The notes beneath the pieces are model-generated. The model did no database searches. It was not told where the DNA came from and saw only the letters and a list, made by a program, of their open reading frames with translations. A DNA stretch of 64,000 nt from Brevibacterium sp. UCMA 11754 (GTDB lineage Bacteria; Actinomycetota; Actinomycetes; Actinomycetales; Brevibacteriaceae). Each line of letters starts with the position of its first letter. Positions within the stretch are counted from its first letter, which is position 1. This document shows positions 1 to 8,242 of the stretch, piece by piece. The position numbers and the translations under genes are program-made. The DNA lies in NCBI RefSeq assembly GCF_021532275.1, contig NZ_JACBOT010000028.1, positions 89,365 through 153,364 of the forward strand. The letters run 5' to 3'.

Positions 1-196
1 GTTGGTCGAGGTTGAACTCGGCTCGCAGCCGTTCCACCTCGGCGGGGTCGAAGCTCTGCAGCTCTCCCCCGGCCCCGAGCATCGTGATGACGGGGTCCCC
101 AGGGAGCCAGTAGAGGAGGAAGAAGCTGAGCGTGAACGCGATCCAGAGGACGATGACTCCCTGGGCCAGGCGCGAAGCGAGGTAGCGAAGGCTCAT
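1..196 (-). CDS. Peptide ABC transporter permease (DppB type), 5' part only
   Basis: The first 65 codons of an inner-membrane permease are present; the gene runs off the left edge. The N-terminus is a short basic stretch, then one hydrophobic helix (about residues 13-32), then LPGDPV, the sequence that normally follows the first helix in DppB/OppB permeases. Family knowledge: such proteins pair with a DppC-type permease and two ATPases to import oligopeptides, or sometimes nickel or sugars. The ATG (194-196) overlaps the stop of the upstream binding-protein gene in an ATGA junction, so the two are translationally coupled. Substrate cannot be told from this fragment. Confidence 0.85.
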   Translation of the reverse strand, partial: MSLRYLASRLAQGVIVLWIAFTLSFFLLYWLPGDPVITMLGAGGELQSFDPAEVERLRAEFNLDQ

Positions 197-1863
197 TGTG
201 CCTCACCATCCAGCCAAGCGTCGTAGAGCTGGAAGCGCGAGGAGGCTTCGTAATTGAAGTCGTGGACATCCTTGCCTGTGCCGATGACCCCCGAGAGTTC
301 GACGATCGGGATCGAATAGCCTTCGTCGATGAGGACCTTCACCGCTTCGGTGAAGTCCGCCTTGCGTTCGTCCTCGTCGAGGGTCGAGGTGGTGCGGGCG
401 AGGATCTCGTCCAGTTCACCGGTCTTCCTGGCATTGCCATTCTGTTCGCTCGCGCCGAAGTAGTTGCGCAGCACATCGCCGTCGGCTCGGGTGAGGTTGC
501 CGAAGGTGAGCTCTTCTTTGCCTTCGGCCTGCTGCGCGGTCACCTCGGCGGTGGACTTCTTCTCGAGCTTGAGGTCGAAGCCGATCTCACGCAGCTGCTG
601 TTGGACGAGTTCGAGGAACGAGGCATCCTGCCAATAGGTCAGGGTCACACTCAGCGGCTTGCCGTCCTTTTCACGGATGCCGTTCTCCCCCGGCTTCCAG
701 CCAGCGTCCTCGAGAAGTTTCTCCGCTCCTTCAGGATCGTAGGCGAGGAGGTCGGAAACGTCTTCGTATTCGGGGGTCGATTTCGCCAGCACCGAGGTGG
801 CCGGTGCCTGATGCTCGGAGATCACCGATTTCAGCTGCTCCCGGTCGATGCCCTTGATCAGTGCCTGACGCACGGACTTGTCGGCGGCGATCGTGCCGGT
901 GAGCTTGGGCACGAGGTTGTAGACGACGCCCGGATTCGGCCGGGAGACGATTCCCAGGCCCTGTGCTTCGAGGGTCTTCTCGTCCTGGGATTGGACGGAG
1001 AAGTCGACGTCGACCTGGCCGGAGAGCAGCGAACCGTTGCGCACGGAGGCCTCGGGCACGATCGAGAATTCGATTCCGTCCAGGTGGGCCGGCCCCTCAT
1101 GCTTCGCGATCGAGGACGGCCAGTTGTAGTCATCGAACCGTGAGAGCTTGATCGCCTTGTTATGGACGAAGGAATCCAACTTGAAGGCTCCTGTGCCGAC
1201 GATGTCGCCGGTGCAGCGTTCCTCGGCACTCTTCGCGAGCGTGTCCGAGGAGTAGAAGCCCAGTGACATCGTCGAGGTGGCCTGGAGGAACTGAGCATTG
1301 GACTTGTCGAATTTGAAGGTGACCGTCGACTCGTCGGGGGTCTTGATTGACTTGAGCCCGTCGAGGTAGGTCTGTCCGAGCGAGGCCTTCGCACCGAGGT
1401 CCTGAATCGCCTCGAAGTTCTCCTTCACCGAGGCGGATGTGAAGTCGGTGCCGTCCTGGAAGGTGACCCCATCGCGCAGACGGAAGGTGAAGGTCTTCGC
1501 ATCCTTGGAGACGTCCCAGCTCTCGGCCAGCCACGGCTTGATCTCCTGAGTCTCGGGATCTTGATCGGTCAGCGAGTCGGTGATCTGCCGCGTGACATTG
1601 AGGGTGACGTTCGTGCCCTGCTGCTGACCGTCGAGGCACGTCGGATCGACGTCGTAGGCGATCTTGAGCGTTCCACCCGACTGCGGTTTCGCATCAGCAT
1701 CCGCATCGGCCTGAGCGTTTCCGGAGCAGCCGGCAAGCAGAAGAGATGCCGCGGCAAGCAGGGAGAGGAGCACCTGACCGCGGCCTCGGCGAAGCGAAGC
1801 GGCGGATCGTATTGGTGGAGCCGGTTGTTCGGATGCGGGTGAGTGGCTGCTGATGGTCGGCAT
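193..1863 (-). CDS. Substrate-binding lipoprotein of a peptide ABC transporter (SBP_bac_5 family)
   Basis: 556 aa, normal length for DppA/OppA-type binding proteins. A hydrophobic signal ends in a lipobox LLLAGC with the lipid-modified cysteine at about residue 46, followed by a low-complexity Asp/Ala linker. The rest shows family traits such as TFRLRDGVTFQDG and VRQALIKGIDREQL. It should be anchored outside the membrane and deliver peptide-like substrate to the permease encoded next (ATGA overlap at 193-196). The open frame extends 59 codons further upstream, but the ATG at 1863 has an AGGA ribosome site and directly precedes a signal peptide, so I chose it. Substrate unknown. Confidence 0.88.
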   Translation of the reverse strand: MPTISSHSPASEQPAPPIRSAASLRRGRGQVLLSLLAAASLLLAGCSGNAQADADADAKPQSGGTLKIAYDVDPTCLDGQQQGTNVTLNVTRQITDSLTDQDPETQEIKPWLAESWDVSKDAKTFTFRLRDGVTFQDGTDFTSASVKENFEAIQDLGAKASLGQTYLDGLKSIKTPDESTVTFKFDKSNAQFLQATSTMSLGFYSSDTLAKSAEERCTGDIVGTGAFKLDSFVHNKAIKLSRFDDYNWPSSIAKHEGPAHLDGIEFSIVPEASVRNGSLLSGQVDVDFSVQSQDEKTLEAQGLGIVSRPNPGVVYNLVPKLTGTIAADKSVRQALIKGIDREQLKSVISEHQAPATSVLAKSTPEYEDVSDLLAYDPEGAEKLLEDAGWKPGENGIREKDGKPLSVTLTYWQDASFLELVQQQLREIGFDLKLEKKSTAEVTAQQAEGKEELTFGNLTRADGDVLRNYFGASEQNGNARKTGELDEILARTTSTLDEDERKADFTEAVKVLIDEGYSIPIVELSGVIGTGKDVHDFNYEASSRFQLYDAWLDGEAQ

Positions 1864-2406
1864 GGTCGTCCTGGGTGTGAGAAGTGAATGTTTGAGAAGC
1901 GAGTACGAGAAATGAGGCTGTGAAGGGTGCGACTGGTTCTCACCAATTGCCCCGAAGTTGACGAACGCACGGCACTGCCATGGCAGAGGTCGAAGAGGGA
2001 CTGCCGCGAAGACTCTCCCGCTAGATCGATTGCTCAACACATTGAAGAAAAGGATTGAACATCAATGCGATAGCACTCCACCCGGCGCGCACCCTGAGAC
2101 CCGGATGCAGGCAATGGACAGGCGCAATGGAAACGGCGAACCGACCAAGGGTCTAGGAGTAGGTCTAGCGGGTCAGTCACCTGCAAGAGAGCGGCGCATG
2201 CTCATAGGCATCGAACAATCAAGAGCCTCGAACCGCGTGGCCAGCGCCCAGGCCTGAGTGTTCTTGTATGCGATCATCGCGCCCTCTGTTGAGATAGTTC
2301 AGTCATATCGTGCTGACGAAATTCACAATATCAAGATTCCGATTGCTCAACAATACATGGATGAGATTTCCGTCTTGCGGCGTCACATTTCGTCCACGGG
2401 GAACCA
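1864..2406. other. Intergenic region between divergent genes; no gene supported
   Basis: About 540 bases, lower in GC than the neighbours, between the minus-strand binding protein and the plus-strand ArsR gene. Open frames here have no homology I recognise and no ribosome site. It holds a 13-base direct repeat, CGATTGCTCAACA, at 2027-2039 and 2340-2352. The promoter of the binding-protein gene must lie near 1870-1950, but I cannot fix it. Confidence 0.5.
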
Positions 2407-2456
2407 TTGACCTTCACGATTAAGCCATGTAATACTTAGCTTCATGGCTAAGTATT
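2407..2456 (+). promoter_or_regulatory. Promoter and palindromic operator of the ArsR-SRPBCC operon; leaderless start
   Basis: A -35 box TTGACC (2407-2412), a 17-base spacer and a -10 box TAATAC (2430-2435) place transcription start at about 2442-2444, on the ATG. A perfect inverted repeat, AATACTTAGC (2431-2440) and GCTAAGTATT (2447-2456), brackets TTCATG, so the start codon sits in the loop and codons 2-5 form the right arm. There is no Shine-Dalgarno sequence. ArsR repressors commonly bind such palindromes over their own promoter, so autorepression is the natural inference. Confidence 0.75.
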
Positions 2457-2797
2457 CGGAGGAGCTCGATGCGATGTTCACCGCACTTGCCGATCCCACA
2501 AGGCGCACCGTGATTCATCGCCTCGGCCACGGACCGGCGAGCATCGGAGAGTTGGCAGAGCCCCTGTCGATCTCGCTCCCGTCGTTCATGAAGCATGTGC
2601 GCACCTTGGAATCGTGTGGGCTGATTCGGACACGGAAGTCAGGACGAGTGCGCACCTGCGTGCTCAACAGCGATCGCCTGACACTGCTCAATGATTGGCT
2701 CGCCGAGCAGAGACTCATCTGGGAGGCCAGCACAGATCGTCTCGAGCAGTTCGTGACCGGCGACAGCGACACCACTCACAGTAGGGAAGAATCATGA
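2444..2797 (+). CDS. ArsR-family winged-helix repressor
   Basis: 117 aa. Residues about 8-85 form the ArsR winged helix (FTALADPTRRTVIHRL, then the recognition region SISLPSFMKHVRTLESCGLI). I see no metal-binding ELCVCDL cysteine motif, so this is the non-metal type that travels with SRPBCC proteins. The stop overlaps the next ATG (ATGA, 2794-2797), making a two-gene operon. The start codon lies inside the palindromic operator described at 2407-2456, which suggests autorepression and a leaderless message. The inducer is unknown. Confidence 0.9.
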   Translation: MAKYSEELDAMFTALADPTRRTVIHRLGHGPASIGELAEPLSISLPSFMKHVRTLESCGLIRTRKSGRVRTCVLNSDRLTLLNDWLAEQRLIWEASTDRLEQFVTGDSDTTHSREES

Positions 2798-3285
2798 CCG
2801 CACATCTCGCTCGCACCCGGCATTTCGACTCCGCTCTCGACCTCACGATCCAGAGAGTGATTCGGGCACCCAAGGAAACCATCTGGTCCGCATGGACTGA
2901 TCCTGAGAAGCTGGCGAAGTGGTGGATTCCAGAACCGCTCACCCTCCGCGTCGACGCGCTGGAGCTGCGTCCCGGAGGGGCCTTCTCCACCATGATGAGC
3001 GAGGACGGCGAATCATTTGTGCCGCACGTCGACGCAGTCTTCCTCGTCATCGAGGACAGCAGTCGCCTCGTGTTCACCAACGCCGTCAACAGTTCCTGGC
3101 ACCCGGCCTTTCCCGACCCTGTCTCCATGACCACCGAGATCATCCTGAGTGACCATGCCGATGGCACCGACTATCAGGCCGTCGTCCGCCATGGCAGCCC
3201 CGAGCAGCGCGCCCGTCACGAGGAGCTCGGCTTCTTCGACGGCTGGAGCACCGTCACCGAGCAGCTGGCGAAGTCCGTGGAGTGA
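2794..3285 (+). CDS. SRPBCC (AHSA1-like) domain protein
   Basis: 163 aa, a single START/Bet v1-like fold: RVIRAPKETIWSAWTDPEKL at the N-terminus, then KWWIPEP, a conserved turn of AHSA1-type proteins, and a C-terminal helix ending GWSTVTEQLAKS. Such proteins are soluble with a hydrophobic pocket. The bacterial ones next to ArsR genes are of unclear function, usually proposed to bind a small hydrophobic ligand. Translationally coupled to the ArsR gene. A second, distinct copy of this gene pair occurs at 29640-30522. Confidence 0.85.
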   Translation: MTAHLARTRHFDSALDLTIQRVIRAPKETIWSAWTDPEKLAKWWIPEPLTLRVDALELRPGGAFSTMMSEDGESFVPHVDAVFLVIEDSSRLVFTNAVNSSWHPAFPDPVSMTTEIILSDHADGTDYQAVVRHGSPEQRARHEELGFFDGWSTVTEQLAKSVE

Positions 3286-3303
3286 GGCGAGCGCTACGGC
3301 GCT

Positions 3304-3325
3304 TGCAGCAGCACGTGCTGCTGCA
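3304..3325. terminator. Palindrome between convergent genes, possible bidirectional terminator
   Basis: A 22-base perfect palindrome built on GCAGCAGCACGTGCTGCTGC lies between the SRPBCC gene (ends 3285) and the acyltransferase gene (ends 3342 on the other strand). No T-run follows, so termination is inferred from position and symmetry only. Confidence 0.45.
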
Positions 3326-3341
3326 CGTACGGCAGTCGGCC

Positions 3342-4868
3342 TCAGACGAGGCTGGCCGTCGCCTTGACACGATCCGTCACGGTCGGCACTTCACTCTCCG
3401 CTGGAATCTGCGCCTTCATGGTGGCGGCCAGCACCAGCGAAGTCAGGAGCGCCGCGATAGAGACAAGCGTCCAGATCAGCGCAGCGATTCCCACGAGAAG
3501 CGCAGTCGCGATGCCACCCATTGCCAGGGTGACTGCGATGAGGGCCCGAGGAACAGGAGTCAATAAACGCTGACCCACTCGAGCCTCGGAAGTCGAGAAA
3601 CTCTCCCGCACAACCCTCGCCGCTGCGCTCCCGAATCTGGCCAACCTCGCCTCGCTGGGATACGGGATCTTCGACATGGCCACTGCCAAAAGCGCAGCCA
3701 GTCCCATCACCGTCATCAGCCATGGCAGCCTGGTCAGCCACCACCAGCTCGATTCGATCTCAGGGAGCACGATCCCGGCCGCTGACAGTCCATCCCCTGC
3801 CGGCACCCCAGACAGCAGCTGAGCTGCGTAGCCCAGAGCTCCGATGAGAGTGATGACGATCGGCATGTGCCACAGATAGACCTGGATGCCGTAGGCGTTT
3901 CCCCAAGTGATAACGCGCTGCCAGATGCCAGCTCGGTACTCGCGCGCACGCTCCGTCCCCCGGCGGCCGCCAGCCACAATTTCGTTGAGTCGCGCATGGC
4001 TCAGCCGCAGGACGCTCATCTGCGCAATGCCCAGCAGTACCAATGCCCCGGTCGGTGGGTTGAGGTTGATGAGCATATTCGGGCTGTAGACCCCGAGTCC
4101 GACGAGCCCTCCGAGGACCACCAAGGCGGAGACCATCACTGTCCAGGCCAACCGGACGCGCACAGGTCGATGAATGGCGTCGGCGTAGAAGAAGCCGAAC
4201 TGCTGGATCAAGGGCCAGACGAACAGGAAGTTGAGATATCCCAGGCCGGTCACTCCCGTGAGTGCGACCAAGCCATCCACCGCCACCACAGCGCCGGCGA
4301 GCACTGCGATCGTCCGCCTCGGCGCCCTTTCGTGAAAGTGCACCGCCAGGGGAACCAAGGAGGTCAGCCCGACGTAGACGGCGAGGAACCACAGAGGCTG
4401 CCCGATCCGAGTGCTCGCCTCGGCGAGCAGGTCTGCGGGAACACCCAGTTCCGAGGCGATCGACAGTCCTGCGCCGGCGAGGCCGATGAGGGTGGCGACC
4501 GGAATGACGAGGCGGCGCAGACGGGCACGAATATAGTCGGCCCAGGTGCCTCCGGTGGCTTGGGTGCGTCGCCAGCCGCTGATGGCGGCATATCCGCCGA
4601 TGAAGAAGAACAGCGGCATGATCTGGAAGAACCACGAGGCGGCTGTGAAGCCAGCGGTATGCAGCAGCGCCACCGTGGGCACAACGTCACCGTCTGCGCC
4701 GAGCACGGCTGCGCTCATCATCGAATGCAGGATCACCACGACGACGAGGCAGCCGAAGCGGATCAGATCGATCGCCCGGTCCCGATGCGGTCGATCAGTG
4801 GTGCCGCTGGGTGGGACGGGAAGGTGGTTCACCCCGGCCTCGGGCGGCCTGCTGAGGGTCAGTGACAT
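3342..4868 (-). CDS. Integral-membrane acyltransferase, family 3 (OafA/OatA-like)
   Basis: 508 aa with about ten to twelve membrane helices. The start matches acyltransferase family 3: RDRAIDLIRFGCLVVVVILH includes the conserved basic-Asp-hydrophobic segment and the helix-1 histidine, and FFFIGGYAA follows. These enzymes O-acylate surface sugars, peptidoglycan or antibiotics at the membrane; there is no C-terminal SGNH domain here. The ATG at 4868 has AAGGAG six bases upstream; the open frame extends 43 codons further without a ribosome site. It stands alone and is not part of the glycan locus 35 kb away. Acceptor unknown. Confidence 0.85.
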   Translation of the reverse strand: MSLTLSRPPEAGVNHLPVPPSGTTDRPHRDRAIDLIRFGCLVVVVILHSMMSAAVLGADGDVVPTVALLHTAGFTAASWFFQIMPLFFFIGGYAAISGWRRTQATGGTWADYIRARLRRLVIPVATLIGLAGAGLSIASELGVPADLLAEASTRIGQPLWFLAVYVGLTSLVPLAVHFHERAPRRTIAVLAGAVVAVDGLVALTGVTGLGYLNFLFVWPLIQQFGFFYADAIHRPVRVRLAWTVMVSALVVLGGLVGLGVYSPNMLINLNPPTGALVLLGIAQMSVLRLSHARLNEIVAGGRRGTERAREYRAGIWQRVITWGNAYGIQVYLWHMPIVITLIGALGYAAQLLSGVPAGDGLSAAGIVLPEIESSWWWLTRLPWLMTVMGLAALLAVAMSKIPYPSEARLARFGSAAARVVRESFSTSEARVGQRLLTPVPRALIAVTLAMGGIATALLVGIAALIWTLVSIAALLTSLVLAATMKAQIPAESEVPTVTDRVKATASLV

Positions 4869-5156
4869 GTCGGCTCCTTGTCGGATTGAGCTCCGCTGAT
4901 TGCACGGAGTGCGGAGCTCGTCGTTCGATATATCCGAAGCTATGGGCGCGATCGCCGCCCACACATCACCTCTGAGTTCCGATCTGAGTCCGTCCAAGCA
5001 CTACTTTCGGGTGAGTCGGGACGCCTCGGCTCCGTACCCTCATCGACCCCGCCCTCCGAGAGCCTTGGCCCAACGTGAGTGCAAGAATGGCAACGAGAGC
5101 ATCACCCGATCAGGGACGCGACTCGTCCCGAACGTCCTACTGAGGAGCGCGCAACG

Positions 5157-6191
5157 ATGACGACGATCGCCTTCGAGACCACCGACCTGCCCATCATCGG
5201 AGCCCCGATGGCAGGCGGAACGACGACGCCCGAGCTCGCAGCCGCGGTCGCCCGTGCCGGCGGATTCCCCTTCGTGGCCGGCGGCTATCTCAGCGCCGAG
5301 GCATTGGCCCCTCTGGTCGAGCGCATGCGGGAGACGAGCAATAACTTCGGCGTCAATCTCTTCGCCCCGAACCCTGTGCCCATCGATCGCGGTGCCTTCG
5401 ACGCCTTCGTCTCGGCACTCGAGCCCGTTGCGGCCGATCGCGGCGTCGGCATCGATCCCGAGCCCGTCGAGGACGACGATCACTACAGCGACAAGGTCGA
5501 CTACCTCGTCGACAACCCCGTGCCCCTGGTGTCGATGACATTCAACATCCCCACCGCCGAGGTGGTCGATCGTCTCCATTCCGTCGGCACTCAAGTGGTG
5601 GCCACCGTGACGACCGCCGCTGAGGCGCGCACGGCTGCCGATCGCGGCATCGACGCTCTCATCGTCCAGGGTCCTCGCGCCGGCGGGCACTCGGGCACCG
5701 CCGATCCGACACGGTCCATCGAGGATCGGGCCACCGTCGATCTCGTGAAAGATGTCCTCGCCGAGGTGGATCTGCCACTGGCTGCCGGAGGTGGAGTCGA
5801 CAGCCAGGAGTCCGTCAACGAGCTGCTGCAGGCTGGGGCGAGCGCCGTGGTCGTGGGCACTCTTCTGCTGCTGAGCGATGAGGCAGGCACTGCGCCGACT
5901 CATCGGGCGGCCCTGCAGTCCGCAGACTTCGACGAGACACAGCTGACCAGAGCATTCACCGGTCGGCCCGCTCGCGCACTGGTCAACGACTTCGTGCGGA
6001 AGTTCGATCCGATCGCAGTCGATGCCTACCCGGCGGTCCACCACCTGACGAAGTCATTCCGCGCCCAGGCGAAGAAGAATGATGACCCGCAGGGCCTGCA
6101 CCTGTGGGCCGGCACCGGCTATCGCCGCGCCCAGACGGGCTCAGCGGAGACGATCGTCAAGGAGCTCGGCGCCCCCTTCACCCGGAGCTGA
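5157..6191 (+). CDS. Nitronate monooxygenase (2-nitropropane dioxygenase family)
   Basis: 344 aa TIM-barrel flavoprotein. Family signatures seen: PIIGAPMAGGTTTPELAAAV at the N-terminus, the QGPRAGGHSG segment carrying the catalytic histidine near residue 180, LAAGGGVDS, and GASAVVVGTLLLLSDEAG for FMN phosphate binding. Known role: FMN-dependent oxidation of alkyl nitronates such as propionate 3-nitronate to the carbonyl compound. GAGGAG lies nine bases before the ATG at 5157; the upstream in-frame ATG at 5079 would add 26 residues outside the domain. Monocistronic. Confidence 0.88.
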   Translation: MTTIAFETTDLPIIGAPMAGGTTTPELAAAVARAGGFPFVAGGYLSAEALAPLVERMRETSNNFGVNLFAPNPVPIDRGAFDAFVSALEPVAADRGVGIDPEPVEDDDHYSDKVDYLVDNPVPLVSMTFNIPTAEVVDRLHSVGTQVVATVTTAAEARTAADRGIDALIVQGPRAGGHSGTADPTRSIEDRATVDLVKDVLAEVDLPLAAGGGVDSQESVNELLQAGASAVVVGTLLLLSDEAGTAPTHRAALQSADFDETQLTRAFTGRPARALVNDFVRKFDPIAVDAYPAVHHLTKSFRAQAKKNDDPQGLHLWAGTGYRRAQTGSAETIVKELGAPFTRS

Positions 6192-6262
6192 GCACTCCTC
6201 GACTATTCGCGAGGCCGGGCTACCCAGTGGCTCGTTACCCGGAGACTTGGTGCCCGGAGCAC

Positions 6263-6323
6263 CTTAGATGGACGTTTTGGTCGGATCTAGCAGTGATCCT
6301 TCTGCCCAAAACGTCCAACTAAG
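6263..6323. terminator. Large hairpin between convergent genes (bidirectional terminator)
   Basis: Arms 6263-6280 and 6306-6323 pair over 18 bases with one mismatch (outer CTTAG/CTAAG, inner GGACGTTTTGG/CCAAAACGTCC). A second stem, GGATC (6283-6287) with GATCC (6295-6299), caps it around the loop TAGCAGT. It sits between the nitronate monooxygenase gene and the convergent response-regulator gene. Confidence 0.7.
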
Positions 6324-6382
6324 AGCACTTCGCGCGTGCCTGCGGCTCTCGGGCGCTGGGAACTCGGGCACTCCTTAGGGCC

Positions 6383-7144
6383 TCAGCTGCCGGCGACGAC
6401 CAGCCCGGATTCGTAGGCGGCGACGACGATCTGGGTGCGATCACGCAGTCCCAGCTTCGACAGGATCCGGGACACGTGGGTCTTCACCGTCTGCTCGGCC
6501 AGGAACAGGTGCGCAGCCACCTCGGCGTTGGCATGGCCCTTGGCCACCAGCGTCATGACGTCGATCTCACGGTCGGTCAGCTGCCCGAGGACGGCAGTGT
6601 CCTTGGCGACTTTGGGCCCGCTCACGTACTCGGAGATGAGGCGGCGGGTCACTGACGGCGCCAAGAGCGACTGACCGTCGGCGACCACTCGCACGGCTGT
6701 GATCATGTCTTCGGCTGTGGCGTCCTTGAGCAGAAACCCGCTCGCTCCCGCGCGCAGTGCCGAGAACACATACTCATCGGCATCGAAGGTGGTGAGCATG
6801 ATGATCTTCGGGTGGTCCCCAGGCATCGAGAACACCGCTCGGGTGGCATCCAACCCGTTGAGCTTCGGCATCCTGATGTCCATGAGGATGACGTCTGGCG
6901 AGGTTCTGCGCACGAGGTCGACGACCTGCGAACCGTCCTCAGCACTGCCGACGACACTCATGTCCGGCTGTGCATCGAGAAGGGCTCCGAACCCCTGGCG
7001 AACCATGGCCTGGTCATCAACGATGGCGACCCGCGTCGTCTCGGACGAGGGCGGCGGCACTCCGTCGCGCGCAATCGATCCCGGCGCGGGACTCGGCGTT
7101 GGGCGCGGTGTCGGACTCGGACCTGACGCTCCTGCTTCTGGCAT
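6383..7144 (-). CDS. NarL/LuxR-family two-component response regulator
   Basis: 253 aa. After a Pro-rich N-terminal 37 residues comes a receiver domain (RVAIVDDQAMVRQGFGALL; phospho-acceptor Asp at about 89 in VILMDIRMP; LKDA as the switch lysine). A LuxR helix-turn-helix follows (LTDREIDVMTLVAKGHANAEVA, EQTVKTHVSRILSKLGLRD). DNA-binding output is expected. The ATG at 7144 has only a weak ribosome site (TAAGAG). A GTG at codon 29 would drop most of the Pro-rich tail and may be the true start. The likely partner is the histidine kinase at 8239-10269, divergently placed 1.1 kb away. Confidence 0.88.
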   Translation of the reverse strand: MPEAGASGPSPTPRPTPSPAPGSIARDGVPPPSSETTRVAIVDDQAMVRQGFGALLDAQPDMSVVGSAEDGSQVVDLVRRTSPDVILMDIRMPKLNGLDATRAVFSMPGDHPKIIMLTTFDADEYVFSALRAGASGFLLKDATAEDMITAVRVVADGQSLLAPSVTRRLISEYVSGPKVAKDTAVLGQLTDREIDVMTLVAKGHANAEVAAHLFLAEQTVKTHVSRILSKLGLRDRTQIVVAAYESGLVVAGS

Positions 7145-7303
7145 GCTCTTACGCTACCCGACCCACGCTGTCAGGGCCCCTCGAAAACCCGTGAAATCAA
7201 GCGAACGGCTCCCTGCCTGCGCCGATTTCATCCTCAAGTAGCACTCCTCCGTCAGCACAATCACTCCTTCGTATGATGCGCCCCATGACACCGGGTCCTT
7301 AGC

Positions 7304-8242
7304 GTGCACACCATGATCATCACCGCGATAATACTCGCCACGCTCGCAGCCTTCTGCTTGGCGCTCGGCACGCACTTCCAGCAGTACGCCGTCGCCACCA
7401 TGACACCCGGGCCCAAACGTCGGGCAACCTGGGTCACCGGCCTGGGGCTGATGGGCATGGTGACCGTCCTCAACGTCATCGCCCTGGGACTCGGCCCTGT
7501 TGCCATCGTCCAACCCATCGGCGCGATCTCCCTCGTCTTCGCCGCGCTCATCAGCCGCCGGTACTTCGGCCTGCAGCTCGGCGCGCCACTGCTCATCAGC
7601 ATCGGGGTGACGATGTTCTCGATCTTCGCCTTCGTGACCACCTCGGCGCAATTCTCCCACGAACTCGTCGCCACCGAGGAATCGGTGACCTGGCTGATGG
7701 CGCTCCTCGTCGCCCTCAGCGTCTTCGGCACACTCTTCGCACTCAGCCGGGCCGGGCACATCCCGCGAGTCATCATGACCGGCATCATCTTCGGAACCGT
7801 CGCCGCCGCGACCCACGTCCTCGCCAGGACCGTCGTGACCGAGGGACTGCCCGATTTTGGAACATTGGGCTCACGGTGGTGGATAGTGCTGGCAGCCGTA
7901 GCTCTCGCCTCGGCGGTGGGATTCTGGTTGGTCCAGACCGCCTACGCCTCTGGCCCTCCAGAGACGGTGCTCGCGGGCCTGACCGTCATCGACCCGATCG
8001 TGGCGGTGGTCATCGGCGCCGCCTTCTTCGGCGAGTACGCGGGCCTCACCCCCATGGCCATCGGCCTGCTGCTCCTCGCCGCCGGCGGTGGGATCGCCGG
8101 GGTCTGGATGCTCTCGCAGTTCCACCCTCGCGTCCTCGAATCGAAATCGGCCCCCACAGGGCACATCCCAGCAGACGTTCCCGCACACCTCTCACCAGAG
8201 CCGCGAACACCGGCTCACAATAACCAAGGAATCCGATCATGA
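7304..8242 (+). CDS. DMT-superfamily membrane transporter (EamA/NIPA-like)
   Basis: 312 aa with about nine to ten hydrophobic helices in two repeats, typical of drug/metabolite transporters. The N-terminus ALGTHFQQYAV and GPVAIVQPIGAISLVFAALI resemble the NIPA-like group found in actinobacteria, and ETVLAGLTVIDPIVAVVIG is the second-repeat core. Substrate unknown. The start is GTG 7304 or ATG 7313; a TATGAT -10-like box lies at 7272-7277. The stop overlaps the ATG of the histidine kinase (ATGA, 8239-8242), so the transporter and kinase are co-translated. Confidence 0.82.
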   Translation: MHTMIITAIILATLAAFCLALGTHFQQYAVATMTPGPKRRATWVTGLGLMGMVTVLNVIALGLGPVAIVQPIGAISLVFAALISRRYFGLQLGAPLLISIGVTMFSIFAFVTTSAQFSHELVATEESVTWLMALLVALSVFGTLFALSRAGHIPRVIMTGIIFGTVAAATHVLARTVVTEGLPDFGTLGSRWWIVLAAVALASAVGFWLVQTAYASGPPETVLAGLTVIDPIVAVVIGAAFFGEYAGLTPMAIGLLLLAAGGGIAGVWMLSQFHPRVLESKSAPTGHIPADVPAHLSPEPRTPAHNNQGIRS

